Assembly (NCBI GenBank): GCA_946807835.1
Contig: OX327691.1
Coordinates: 2,430,188-2,494,187, forward strand
Direction of reading: 5' to 3'
Source: Ailanthus altissimus
Taxonomy: Eukaryota; Streptophyta; Magnoliopsida; Sapindales; Simaroubaceae
Length of the DNA: 64,000 bases
The notes under the pieces are model-generated. The model had not been told where the DNA came from. It ran no database searches and saw only the letters and a list, made by a program, of their open reading frames with translations. Both the position numbers and the translations under genes were made by a program. Below, piece by piece: positions 23,831 through 35,850 of the stretch (position 1 is the stretch's first letter; every line of letters begins with the position of its first letter).

Positions 23831-24589
23831 ATCACCCTTGGACGGCTCGGTGGGGTGAGGGCTGTGGCTCTTCTATAGCATTACCATAGGTTACACCGAG
23901 GCGCCAATTCAAGAGGGTTGGATCGTGGCTTTTTCACGGTATCACTGTGGCCTTTTCACAGCACCCATGACACGCTGTTCAGCATTATTACACCCAGACG
24001 ATCCCACGAGAGTATTGAAAGGTCCTCATCCGATACGGTTCGGGCTACCTGCCTTGGACTACACTAACGACTGATGCGAACCAAGGGCGACCCAACTGCT
24101 CAATTGAATAGAGCACCACTACAAGATGCCCCAAGTAGTTTCTGCTTTAAATTACTCCTAATTGTAGTCCAAGTAAAAGCACCCACTCAACTATACCGAT
24201 TACAAAAAGTTGTTCGGTCCATAAGTTGAAAATGATTGATTGCTAGTTAGTCATGACTAAAGCTATTTGGAAGATCGTTCAGTCTATTTTTACTATTATA
24301 AGTCTATTCTCATTCATTAAATATCAATTAGAAATGACAATTACTACTAACGGTTCGGTTTTGAAAGTATGTTTTATAAGCGATTCAGTTATCTCAGTGA
24401 ACCGCACTGTGAAAAGAATAATTTATTCTAAGTAGGTAAAGGAGAATGAGCACACATTAAAAAAAAGCAAACAGTCCATTCATTGAAGATATGAGTACAT
24501 CAGTCAATCATAAAAAAAAATAGAGGACAAGATGAACAAATGATCAAAGACAAGAACAAATGACAAACAAGATACAAAAAAAAATATTG
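23831..24589. other. Gypsy 3' untranslated region
   Basis: Moderately GC-rich sequence with TCACGG/CACTGTGG phrases (23880-23990), then an AT-rich piece (24200-24480) that could be a small insertion. I see no gene. Confidence 0.45.
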
Positions 24590-25851
24590 TGGAGAAACAA
24601 CCATTGAGAGACAACTGTAGAGAAGCGGCTGTGGAGGAACTGATCCACTTAGGCAGCAAGAGCATAATCGTGCCTATCCAAGCCATGACGGGACCCGCCT
24701 CAGGAACGTTGCCGATCGAGGGAGCTGTAGTAGTAGGCGGGTCGGTCGAGACATCTGCAATTCCTTGTGGCTCAGCAGTGTCAGTGCCACTGATTTGCCC
24801 CTGGTCGGCAAGAGGGGTAACTTCACCACCACCACAATAGCACTCTCAGAAAAGGTGGGCACACCGGCCAAAGGGGGATTGTCACCACCAACGTCATTAG
24901 ATACCGATGGGTCGTCATTATGGGCCTAAAAAATCTCCCTTTCATGGAAAAAGCCTTTAGTAGCCAAGGACCACAGCCATTGGAGGAGGTCAATCTCTGG
25001 GTAATGCTCTTCAAAAAGGGCGATGGACCTCTGAAATCCTTCTATCGCTCTTTGATGAAAGCCTTCCTCATGACCAGCTGACCACTAGTTGCGTTGCTAC
25101 TTAAGCTGGGCCATTAGAGAGGACCAGCTCTGCTCAACCAGCTCCCTCTCCCTTTGAGCAGCACCGAGCTGCATCTTAAGTTCTTCATTTTGGCATGTCA
25201 GCTCACTAATTCAAACTCTCGGCACCGCCAGATTATTGGTCATTGTCTGCTCGACCAACTGTTTCTGCTACTCAAGCTCAAACAACCTGCTCTCCACCTC
25301 GGCCCTGGCATTCATCATCTCCTCATGTTTAGCCCCCACCTCATCGACCATCTTCCTCTCCTGCTCGGCAATCCTTCTTGCATGCTGGGTCTTAACACGG
25401 GACTGAGCAAGGTCATCCTCTACTTTCTGAACATGGGTCGCAAAACCCAGGATCTCAGCTCGGAATCGAGAAAGGAGGAAAATGGACTGTAAAAAAAAAA
25501 AAAATGGAAGTCAAAGCAAGCAAATGCACAAAAGAGAAACAATCCAGTTGTTCGGTAATTTACATCAAGATCCGATCCCAGTGCGACATTGAACCACGTA
25601 GCGGGGTCTAGAGAGGACACTCGACCTTCCCAGGTTGGGGTCACGTACCTCTCCAGCTTCTTTATAACTGGGAGCAAAAAGCCCAAGTCCTCTCTAGCCT
25701 TTGGGGCCAGCACGAAGGAGGATACTCGAGATGGTCCCTCATGGAAAGACCGCCCCTCCCGCCTCAGAGAGCTCGATGAATAAGCAACCCATCCAACTAG
25801 TGCTGCCTGGCTTGAGGGATGAGCCGAGGGGCCCCGCTCCTTGCTCGGCAT
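24590..25851 (-). pseudogene. Antisense ORF of a Tat-type element: spliced, coiled-coil protein, decayed
   Basis: The minus strand starts MPSKERGPSAHPSSQ at 25851 and is open for exactly 96 codons to 25564. A GT donor (25563-25562) and an AG acceptor after a 14-T tract (25488-25487) define a 77-bp intron in phase 0. Exon 2 continues in frame (SIFLLSRFRAEIL) into a heptad-rich coiled coil: RRIAEQERKMVDEVGAKHEE, then LTCQNEELKMQL and QRERELVEQSW. Stops interrupt it from about 25280 onward. The tail is frameshifted into a Pro/Thr-rich region (STDPPTTTAPSIGN). An antisense gene downstream of pol is known for Grande and some other Tat elements (gene 23); position, strand and context fit that. Its function is unknown in the family. 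Confidence 0.65.
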
Positions 25852-26389
25852 TTGTATCTTACAAAGAGTGGATGGGGTTTGGGACGATATCGTGAATGAG
25901 ATTAAAATGATGACATAGTATTTTCAGTCAACATCATTTCAACTGACCTAGTGTGAAACTATGGTAAGGCAACACATATAAAGATTCAAATTTATAAGTT
26001 AGTTGACAAGCAGATTTTAACTGTTGCATTTTATTATTTCAGAATTAATGTGATATGACTAAGGACGTGCATACTCCAGGCCCAGGCTCTAATTAATAGC
26101 AAATTTGTTATGCATTCCAGCCTGACTCTCTCGATAGTATTCAAATTATACCACTTGATGTAGCTTGAGGCATGAGTAGGTTTAGGTGACAATATAAGCC
26201 CACATGGGTTCTGAACATATAATTTACAAATCTTCTACCTAAACGAGACAATAATAAGAGGAAGCTTGAAGACGAAGCCCGTCCTAATGCAAATGTGAAG
26301 GACGAAGAGTTTAATCCAATGCGAGACATAGGCTCAACAGTCCATGCACAGTTTGATGCCTAACTTAAGACTCTCATGTTCTTGCACAT
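25852..26389. other. Non-coding boundary region after the gypsy element
   Basis: I expected a 3' LTR of the gypsy element here but found no sequence matching another LTR in the window. The minus-strand open frame 26141-26329 has no recognisable motif. The junction between the gypsy tail and the Ulp1-carrying element must lie here. Confidence 0.4.
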
Positions 26390-27380
26390 CTACCAAGGAT
26401 TGATGCTGACCCAAAGTTCTTTACGCAGATTTTACAAGACTGGCTTGACAACTTTGTGAGTATATTAGTAATTAATTTTGTAGTTATTTATTATCTCAGA
26501 CATTGTAACCAAATTGTTTTATGGTATATCAACGAGTATTTAAACTTCATTCGTCAGTGTTAGTGCATCAATAAAGATACGTTGCCCCAATGCTGCACGG
26601 TTTTGGACATATACTTCTTTGTAACTTTGTTCATTCCTCTTTACATTACACTTCCGACATTAACATTTAGTTATATTTTAGTGTTCCTGTAAATGTAGGA
26701 GTCCTGTAAATTCATAGATAGAAAATGCAATGGTTCATTCTCGAACGTTATTTGAGACCCTTTATTTCTTGCATATGAATGAGACAAAGACAAGACCTAC
26801 ATGACGGGAAACTATGGGTGTTTGTTGACAAGGTAATATTTACAAAATATTAAATATAATAAGTTTTTTTTCTTCTGAATGTTACATTGCACTAGTATAA
26901 CAATATTATTTAATATGTAGATCTATATCCCGGTTAATTACAAACAGCAACATTGGTTGCAATGAATGTCGACTTGGTACAAAGGAAGGTGACAATATAT
27001 GATTCTAGCATAAAAGGATATGCTGAAGGGGTGTTGAAAGCACATATAGCACCTTTTATGCATGTTACTCCCATATTATATGGCAACATATAGAATCCAT
27101 TATTTTAGAGTTGATTTAAGGGGTGATGATCTATCATTCTTTGATATAGTTATAGTAAGGGAGGGTGTGTCACAACAAAGAGTCAGGAGTGGGGTCTATA
27201 TATATATGTTTATTGAGTTTTTAATGTTCGGTATACCTTTAGAATTTGGACCCGACCATGGCCGATTTTTAGAGAAAAGATGGCAATATCTTTGTGAACA
27301 CATACACGCAAATAAGAAGTATAATTTCTTTTGGTATCATTTATATTACGTATTAACTTATTTATATAGAAAATTCTAGC
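26390..27380 (+). pseudogene. Second Ulp1-like (C48) protease relic, catalytic Cys lost
   Basis: Frame pieces in order are DPKFFTQILQDWLDNF (about 26410), CNGSFSNVI.DPLFLAYE (about 26730), YIPVNYKQQHWL (His, about 26945), VDLVQRKVTIYDSS (Asp, about 26975-27010) and RVRSGVYIYMFIEFLMFG (about 27180-27235). In the last motif C48 enzymes have DCGVY; here the Asp-Cys pair is missing, so the nucleophile is gone. There are several stops and frameshifts. It faces the MULE transposase relic on the other strand with about 280 bp between them, as in MULEs that carry a Ulp1-like second gene. Confidence 0.75.
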
Positions 27381-27658
27381 ACATTAAAATTAATCTTCCA
27401 CAATTGGAAACTAACAATAGGCACATATAATATAACATGTCAAACATTGAAATCACATATAAGATTCAAATTTAACTTGCAAAAATAAAATGACAATAGA
27501 CAATATTAATTGCTACGCAACGCAATAGGATTTTGACACGTTGCACGATTATGTCCATACTGCTTACACCTATTGTACACATTTCTTGTCAGTTCCTCTA
27601 CTTGCGATGGAATTCGTTTGGTCCTACACCTTCCTAATTATTGACGTGCAATGGGAGG

Positions 27659-29992
27659 TTAGATGTCGACATCTCTCAACTCATCAGGAATAATGCAATC
27701 TGACTTATGACCAATCGGATTTACTGATTCACTGTATGCACACAATAAGCTCTCTGAAATGTAATAGGCCGAACACAAACTCTGATAATTTAAATTAGTT
27801 TGCCTGCATACCATGAGAGTATGAGCACAAGGTAGCTGGAGAAACTCAAACTTTCGACAATTACATGATTTATGGATAATGTCCACTATTCTATTTTGAA
27901 GTCCATCATTGACAAAAAACCATGCATTATCTGTAGGATGAACTATCATGCAATTGGACTTATCATTATGTTTCAACACCTTATCGTACACCCAACTCGT
28001 TAGGCCAGATGTCATATCTTTTGTTGCCTCCCTCCATTGACAAAATCAGTTTTGCATTAACTCTAGAATCCACTCAACTAAAGCAGTCACAAAAAATTTA
28101 CGTGCTTCTTTTGCAACTGCATTTATGCTTTCTGTAATGTTGGTATTCATGATGTTATATCTTCTAAAAGCTCCTATTAATCTCACCCATTTCAAAAAAC
28201 CAACACCCTCTAAGTACTTTGTAGCCTCGTGTTTTATCTCTCACATCTTATTCATTTGCTCTCGAAAGTCCGCGATGCTGTATGCCTTTGCAACAATAAA
28301 ATAAGAAGCCATAAATCCTCACTTCTTAGCTTTTTTCGAATGTATCATATATATGCTAATCAAATTTTCTTTTAAGTGGTAATTATAGATCCCATGATAG
28401 GCATTGGGAAATACCTCTCGAATAGCCTTCTCAATACTCGCATGTTGATTGGAGACGAAAATAAGATCATCAACATCACCAATAACACCATAGAGTTTGG
28501 CCATAAACTATGTCTAGGAAGAATCATTCTCTAAATCAACAATCCCCCATGCTAAAAGAAATTTTTGATTGTTTTTATCTTTGTATACAGCCACAAACAT
28601 TATTCCTAGATATGGACCTTTTAAAAATATTTCATCGACTGTAATAACGGGCCTGATAGATGACTGAAATCCTCTGATGCATAGACCCAATGATAGAAAA
28701 AAAATATTTAAAGTGATTGCAGTCATCAACTACTATATGAGTAAAAGTACTCGAGTTTTTTTTATTCCAACACATAGCAGTAGGTTGAGAGTAATCTGAA
28801 CGAAGCCTCTAGAGAGCCAGTTATCAACCTGTATGCGTGCTCTTTAGATCACTGAGCAGTGGGATACATTATCTGAACTCCAAACTCTTCTCGTATGTCG
28901 GCTTAGATCTCTTTAGGTCTGTAAACTCTACTAATTGATGCAAACTTATTTTTAATATAAATGTCAATAATCTGACTCTTCACTTGTCGGTGACCATCAC
29001 GCAACCGATCTAGCTAACAAGTATTAACCTCATCAATCCTACGCATAATGAAATGTTGCCTCGTCTCCATCGACACTGCGTATACTCGCCATTTACATCT
29101 CTCATCATCGCATTTTGCCTCAAATCAATCTTTAGTAGAACTTGACACTTTGAAACTCTAATTACCCTTCAATGCCAGCATGCTAATAGCCTCATGAAGT
29201 TCACGTTTGCTATCATACAACCTTCCAACAAACACATCCCCAATTCTAAAACTAAATACCTTATTTGATACCACCAAATCCGATGGTGGTATTGGAGGAA
29301 GAAACTGAAAAGGGTATTCTGCTTCAACTTTATTTCCTTTTCTAGTTGAAACATATGCCTGTGCATCCTCATTAAGTAAGGTATTAGAAACAAAACAATG
29401 CTCACCATCCTGAACTTCATCCAGTCCTTCATCTTCTTTCACATCACTGGTAATTCCAATACTATCAACGTCATTCTCTACTTCACTATCGAAGTGAGTA
29501 TATGTTGGGTCTTCATTAAATATAGGCGGAAAATAATCATGATAGTCACTGATAGTATTTGTGGGATGCACAAAAGTTGGCATTGTTGGAGCTATGCAAT
29601 CTATTGCAGGCATTGTTGGAGTTGTGCATGGTGGTTGATTCTAAATAGGCCTAAGGATTTTCTTCACAAATAGGAGCTCTGGGTTCCAATGTTACACATA
29701 TAGGATATACCGATCTTCTATTGATCCCCATAAAGAACAGAATATCAATGTTGTCTCTAATCTCAATTAATCTTAACTTATACATATGTGTATCAATAGA
29801 AATTTTCATTGACACCCTACGCTCCGCATTATCAAATGCTAATGCAAAACACACCATATTTAATAATTCTTCATAATTGACATTTTTTAGAACCACAATA
29901 CCCAAGTTACCAAATCCAGTACATCTCTCTTCCCCATCAATAGAGCTCTCCCATTTTCCTCTGAAGAGTACATAGATTGACTCATACTCCAT
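27659..29992 (-). pseudogene. mudrA: MULE/MuDR transposase relic A
   Basis: MULE transposases cut and paste DNA with a DDE nuclease. On the minus strand, in order: an N-terminal region (MEYESIYVLFRGKWE, 29992), an acidic linker, the DNA-binding block VGRLYDSKRELHEAISMLAL plus CDDERCKWRVYAVS and DEVNTC, then SIRPVITVDEIFLKGPYLG, LAWGIVDLENDSS, FVSNQHASIEKAIREVFPNA, and a SWIM zinc finger (CNCRKFEFLQLPCAH, about 27855-27870). The Asp of VDEIFLKG is present, but the usual SDRH aspartate is Asn (SNQH). Many stops and frameshifts break it. It is convergent with the Ulp1 relic at 26390-27380, suggesting one two-gene element. Confidence 0.85.
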
Positions 29993-30059
29993 ATCACCTG
30001 TAACAAAAGAAAATTTATTAAAACAACATTTAATTGATTAAATAAATTAAAATTTGTAA

Positions 30060-30420
30060 ATTCACGAGGTCCGCATGAGGCGAGAATATTATTTCCCACT
30101 TTGTACGCTAGAATAGGATGGCACAAGGCCGTGCGCACTAGAACAGGACTCACGCAAGGCTGTGCGTATTGGACCTTGTGTGTAACACTGCTCTGCGCTG
30201 TCCCTTACGAGGCGCAGAATAGGGTCGTGTGCAAAGCCCTCTGCGTACACGCGACCCTGCTCTGCATGTGGCTATGCAAGGCGCGAAATATGGTAGCACA
30301 CAAGGCCACATGCGCGACGATGTGCACAACTGTGTCGTACGATGGCCTCGTGGTGCAAGGCCATCAACGAGGTTTTCCTTACGCTCTGCATGCTCGGCGT
30401 GAAGATTTCTGGTTTTTTCA
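30060..30420. repeat. GC-rich island of degenerate short repeats
   Basis: A sharply GC-richer patch beside the MULE 5' end. The phrase CACAAGGCCGTGCGCAC and variants (ACGCAAGGCTGTGCG, CACAAGGCCACATGCGCG, GTGCAAGGCCATC) recur irregularly. Open frames on both strands (30101-30475 and 30150-30461) are Cys/Ala/Arg-rich and look like by-products of composition. It may be a captured segment or the subterminal region of the MULE. Confidence 0.6.
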
Positions 30421-30479
30421 TTGGATTCAATGTTTTTTCGCCATTTTTCATCTTTGTACAATCGTTTTCAACTAAATCT

Positions 30480-33450
30480 ACTATTTATTTCTAAAAAAAA
30501 AACCAACATAAAACAATAAATAAGTTAAAAACGTACATTTCTATAAATTTCACCTCTCCAATACTGTTTTTAGGCTTCATGAAATAACCACCAATAATAT
30601 TAATTTTGAGAAATAAAGTGGTAGTGATCTTATAATCATAGCAAGTGAAATTTTTTGTGTCTGTACTTTCGAGTGAATGTTACATATTTATAGATTATGA
30701 TTTAGTTTTGATGTTGGGCTGATTTGTAAGAGTTTCAAATTTAGTTCAAGAACCAAAATGAAATACTAAGAAAGGACTACGGGTTAGTTCAAGAAAAAGA
30801 GCAAGGGTTGGATTTTATTGATAATTTTTAGTAGGGGGCTAAATAAAAATTGCCAAAACATATATATACCTCTTATTCTCTATAACCCTCATTTGGCCAA
30901 CCCTCTCTATTTCTCCCAAGAGAGTAAGAAGAAAGAAGAAGAAGAAGAAGAAGAATTGGGTTTTAAGGATTTTCATAAGAGGTATCTACTAACTATTTCT
31001 CTAATTGTTTTGATGTTATTATATGATTTGGTTGAGTTGTGATTCTGAAAATTATACAAGTTGAAGATTTAAGGATAGGTTCATGAAAATTGGTAAAGAT
31101 TGTATGATAAGAGAAGGAATTATACATGAGCTATAGTAGTGTTTTCTTGATGGTATGTTAATCCAAAACGTTTATAACTTTTTGTAAGGTGATTTGAGCT
31201 CTGAGATTATTAATGGTTAAATTATACATGTATATGGACATTATTAACTTTTAATCGTTTTCAAATTTAATAAATATGATTTTTAGTGATTTTTCTAAAA
31301 TGACAATGAAATTAATGAGAATCCTCTGTTTCTGCAGTAGGGTCAAATGAAGAACTAAGTTTGATCTATCAAATGATATTATAAAATTATGAGTTTCTGT
31401 AAAATTTTATTTATATATGTCTAGTATATTATATCCAAAATTTGTCATTTAATTCCTTGGTTTTGAATTTTTATGATTTCTCTAAGGAGACTAGTCTTAA
31501 TGCAAGATTTAGCTGACAGATTCTGAAATCTGTAGTATAAATTCGTTTTAAATATTATTTGTTTGAATTAAGCCTTGAATAATTTATTATGCACTAATAT
31601 ATGTGTTATGAGTAATTCTAAGATTATTTCATAATTTTTAACAAGTATTTAAATTTATAAAATTCAGATACTAAAGGCTGCTTAATGGAATATTTTGATT
31701 TGATCAAGTTAAGAACTTAGATTTAAGGATGATTAACACTTGGATTTTAAAAAGGATAAAATATAATTTACTTGATTTGATGATGATTTATGTCTTGAGA
31801 GTAATAAAGCTTAATTCTATAGTGAATGGATATTGTTTGATGCATGAAAAAAATCTGTTAAGTGATATTTGTTGAAATCTAAAGGTTTTCAAAAAAATCC
31901 CATTTTAGATTAATTATGATCCAATTTTAGGTATATTACTTTATGATTTAAATTTTTAATTATCATTATGTTAGGACTCCTAGGAGACAGGCTTTATAAT
32001 TTGGGTCAAGGAATGCAGAATCTGTCTCGACGAGTTTAGTAAGTGGATACTTAAACTACTTTTACAATTTCTACTTAATGAATTTAGAGAAATATATTTT
32101 TAATGTATGATGAACATGGTTCTGTTTTACGTATATTTTTCTTTGATGATCATTTACCTTTAATGATGCTTTATTTTATGAAATGATTTATATTATATCT
32201 AGGAGAAAACATATATTTTATGATTTTTGCTCACGATATGCTTACACTTCAGATAGCATTTTTCATGTTTTAGCAATGAGGTTTCTTTAAGTGGTTTGAG
32301 ATTCAAAGAGTATGAGATAAGATTTAATAAAATGTTGTAAGTATGTAAATGTTATATAAATGATATGGTTTTGAAACTATTAGGCTGTACCCTCCCCCTT
32401 TCATATCTGATATTTAGGCCTTTGGGGCTCGTCTATATACATACATAAGCTTTAGGCCATGTGTATGGACGTTTTGCTCTTTAGGAGCCAATTTGCTCTG
32501 CACATGTATACGATGAGAATATGAGATGAGATATAAGATGAGTACGTCCAATGCTCTGCCCGATGGATATTCTGGGTACGGCGAGGTTTCCCCCTTGGGT
32601 ACTAGTTTAGTATGGTTTTCTCTATAAATAGTAGTATATGGCATTTTAAATATCAATTGTGTTCAACTATGCTCAGCTAAGAAAAGATATGATAAAATAT
32701 TTTGGATTGTTATTGAGAACATGATTTTATGTAATTTATACTATCATGATTTATATTATTGTATTATGAGATTGAAAAATGCATTTTCTATGGTAAACGA
32801 TTTTACACATATTTTATATGCTTTAGGTAAAGATTATTTTATGCAATTTATTTGTTTTCCATAATGAATAGTAAGAGAAATGCTATTTATGTATTTATCA
32901 TATAATTCAAAGACATTTTATATATATATATTTTAACTACCTCTACTCACTGGGTCAAAGACTCACCGTATTTTTATTAAATTTTTTACCCTTCAAGATA
33001 TTGCAGGAACTAATCAACTTAGTGGAGTTTAAGCTTAGACATTAAACCAAACACTAGTCCGAGAAAGTCATTAATTTCAAGATTAGTATATTTATATTGT
33101 TGTATTAGAGTTATGTTAGTTGATAATTATTCAACATTGTGTATTCGGCATTAGATGTATAATTTGGGATATTTATTTGATAGTATTAATTTGTGGAAGA
33201 TTAGTATTGTGCATATCAATGGTAAATGATAATAAGCTAGAGGTTATGGATGATTATTTGTTGATGTAAGTTATGTTGAATATTGCTAGTGGATAAAGTA
33301 TGATAGGAAGGAAAAAAAGACTCTATTCAGAATGTTGAAAAAAAAAGAAAGAAATCTATTGGTTTTTTATAACTATATTATTTTCTAGAAGAATGAATAA
33401 GGACTCATCCTGAATTTCTAGAGAACTCGGGGTAGGTTGTTTCACTTCAA
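30480..33450. mobile_element. Probable decayed long LTR (chromovirus-like), ends not resolved
   Basis: The stretch lacks genes but has the layout of long plant gypsy LTRs: a promoter-like zone and CTCTCT leader near 30880-30940 with (GAA)n, a mid region with GGCTGTACCC and short GC-rich phrases (32380-32620), and a 3' zone ACTCACTGGGTCAAAGACTC followed by TTTTTACCCTTCAAGATATTGCAGG (32950-33010), resembling the matching zone of family 1. I could not place TG...CA ends or a target duplication. The possible end near 33443 (GGGGTAGGTTGTTTCA) is a guess. Confidence 0.4.
30929..30955. repeat. (GAA)n microsatellite
   Basis: A run of GAA/AGA triplets in the leader-like part of the chromovirus-LTR-like stretch. 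Confidence 0.85.
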
Positions 33451-34324
33451 ATCTTCTAAAATCACAACACAAATTGATCTATTGCTATTAAAGATAACAT
33501 TTGAGTAGTTTTGAAAAAACAAATGGTGATTTTGGAGAGTGTTGAGAGAGTTTGAGGGTAATGTAGTCCAAAAACATTTTTTGTGGTTAATAAAGTTTAG
33601 GTTTTAAGTTTAGGCTATAAATGATTTTTTATTTTCAAAATAGGCTATTTTGGGACATTTTCCTATCATTTTCAATTAAATTAGATGAATTAATCAAATT
33701 GACCATTTACGATTATGGTTCATTGATAAAAAGTTTTATAGTTTACTGTACCTCTATTTGTATAGCCATGAGCTTTGATTCCCTCTCACCCAAATAAAAA
33801 AAAAGTATATATATTATGTTATAAATCATTATCAATAAAAAAAACTTATGTCTTAAGGGGATAACCCAGTTGGTTAAGTTCTTGTCATGAAAGTAAGAGA
33901 TGAGGGGAATTTATTTAAAATACTATTAAACTTAAATGATCATTGACACTATTAAATACTATTAGACTTAAATGATCAAAAAATCCTTAGTTTGTCAGTT
34001 CTATGTATAATAGTAATTCAATAACTTGTGAACAGTATTTCGACATGATTAGTGAATAGTACTACCAACACCGTCGCCATTTACTGACCAAAAACCATCA
34101 TCGGTGGTAGATTGATCTAAAATATACATAATTTAACTCAAAATTTTGTGATCTATGCAATGATGAAGTTATTTTCATCAAAGAAGCACCAAAAGAGAGC
34201 TAAAAAGTGGAGAAAATGTGGTGGCCTCCATAAAGCTAACACTCACATGGTGATGAGTGGTGGTACATTACAACTACCAATGGATAGATTAATGGTTGAT
34301 GATGCCAATCTATATTTAGATGTC
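33451..34324. other. Non-coding stretch with a SINE-like scrap
   Basis: AT-rich. At 33857-33911 the phrase GGATAACCCAGTTGGTTAAG followed by AAGTAAGAGATGAGGGG resembles the tRNA-derived head of a plant SINE (box A-like, weak box B-like), truncated after about 55 bases. An open frame at 34148-34378 shows no recognisable domain and runs into an LTR remnant. Confidence 0.35.
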
Positions 34325-34501
34325 TTCGTAAGTCTATTTAGTGTCAAATCCTTACTTAACACCTACATGCCTATATAAGCTTCCACTAAGTTCACAGTTT
34401 GATAAGACCAACTGTATATATATTCCAAATACAAATATACACTAGTCAATATAAATAAAATTTATACGGATTGGAATGAAGCTCAAGCACCAACTCCAAC
34501 A
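34325..34501 (-). mobile_element. Family 2 LTR stub
   Basis: The minus strand begins TGTTGGAGTTGGTGCTTGAG at 34501. The segment GCCTATATAAGCTTCCACTAA (about 34369) and GATAAGACCAACTGTATATA align with the matching part of family 2 copies 2 and 3. Only the first ~180 bp of the LTR remain. Confidence 0.65.
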
Positions 34502-34714
34502 CTTGTATGGTCTTACATTGTCATCTTTTTTATTTGAATATTTGTGTTCATTTTCCACTTCATTTGTATTATAAATTTTTAAGGCACAAGGTTTCGACAA
34601 CACTAACTTTCTTTCAAACAAGAATATGCAATTGGTAGGCACTTCTCTTTACCCAAATCTATATCGTAAGTGACACGTAAAGGGTCTCTATCTTCAGACC
34701 ATTCACCACCAACA
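34502..34714. other. Short non-coding spacer
   Basis: No recognisable feature between the LTR stub and the direct repeat that follows. Confidence 0.4.
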
Positions 34715-35318
34715 TGCACATGATGTGTATTGATCTAAAGAAAATACAATTAATATACAATCTAATTGGAATAAATTATTTAATAAATTATTATTAACTA
34801 CGACAAAAAAAATCATGCATCAAATACAAGCCTATGTTACATTAAGTCTTCACATATATGCAAAATAAGATTGCTATACGGCTCTTATAATACCATATAC
34901 TCTTAAAGTATTGTACAAGACTCTATTTAATAAATTATAATGCATTATAATGCCTTAAATGACAATACAGTATTATTACAAGACTACAAAAGACCATGTA
35001 TACAAATCCTAGTACAAAGTGATATGAATTGGACTGGCTTAAGTAACAATACAAGACTCGAACAAGACTATATAACATTAAATTTTGTAAGAAAACAGAA
35101 AGCAGCTTATTAACATGATTGACAGTACAAGACTATACAAGACTCTTACAAGACCATGTACGTAAAGTCTTGTACAATAACACAATCTACTATATTGACT
35201 TATGTGATAGTACAAGACTGCTACATGACTCTTACATGACCATCATGAAGTCTTGTAATGAAATTTAAAAACAACAACCACAGTACAAGAATAAGACAAA
35301 ATAAAAATAATAACCTGG
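34715..35318. repeat. Direct repeat, copy 1 (about 600 bp)
   Basis: Starts TGCACATGATGTGTATTGAT and is collinear with 35851-36262, with an extra ~140 bp (34810-34980) that the second copy lacks. Inside, ACAAGACT and TACAAGACT phrases recur many times. The two copies could be terminal repeats of a small retroelement in minus orientation, or a tandem segmental duplication. Confidence 0.75.
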
Positions 35319-35850
35319 TTTAGACATTAGAACTAATGCAATTTAGACGTGTCTGATGTGGATGTCCGAATAGCCTAACTTAGCATAATGATTTAACTAT
35401 GTTTGTTTAACAAGTTTGTGGTAAAATAGTTTGACTGAAAAATTACATTGATTTATTTGATTTTCTGGCTGGTTCTAGATCTAAACTCAAATGGTCATTT
35501 AGACTTATAGATGGTCTTTGTATCGATATGAGGAAGTTTTTAATTACTAAAATCTTTTTCTTGCCAATTTGTTTCAAGGTTTAGAACATAATAAGCATTT
35601 ATATTTTTCTCGTGGATCGGTTCTACACTCATAATGCTAGAGTTTTCTTCCATTATTAGGGATCTTAAGTTTAATAAATTTTATTAGACGCTATATCTCA
35701 TCCACTATATTCACTACTCTCTACACCCTTCCTTGGGATTTATAGGCACTTTTGTCCAAGTGGCACTATCTAAATTAATAATTCAATTTCTTAGACTTAC
35801 ACTCCCTAACAAGTCCTTATTGGATCTGATACCATCATAAACAATCGATA
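35319..35850. other. Spacer between the direct repeats, with a PBS-like site
   Basis: No coding sequence. On the minus strand, 35834-35822 reads TGGTATCAGATCC, differing in one base from the TGGTATCAGAGCC-type primer-binding site for initiator Met tRNA. It lies 16 bases from the second direct repeat, farther than usual. Confidence 0.45.

Noticed and set aside
25154..25492. Plus-strand 112-residue ORF
   Set aside because: It is the complement of the antisense coiled-coil exon, which has the better protein character.
30101..30475. 124-residue Cys-rich ORF
   Set aside because: Composition-driven frame over GC-rich degenerate repeats, with overlapping ORF on the other strand and no motif.
33857..33911. 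A tRNA gene
   Set aside because: Only an A-box-like half is present, with no acceptor stem or complete cloverleaf.
34148..34378. 76-residue ORF with a basic start
   Set aside because: It crosses into a family 2 LTR stub and shows no motif.
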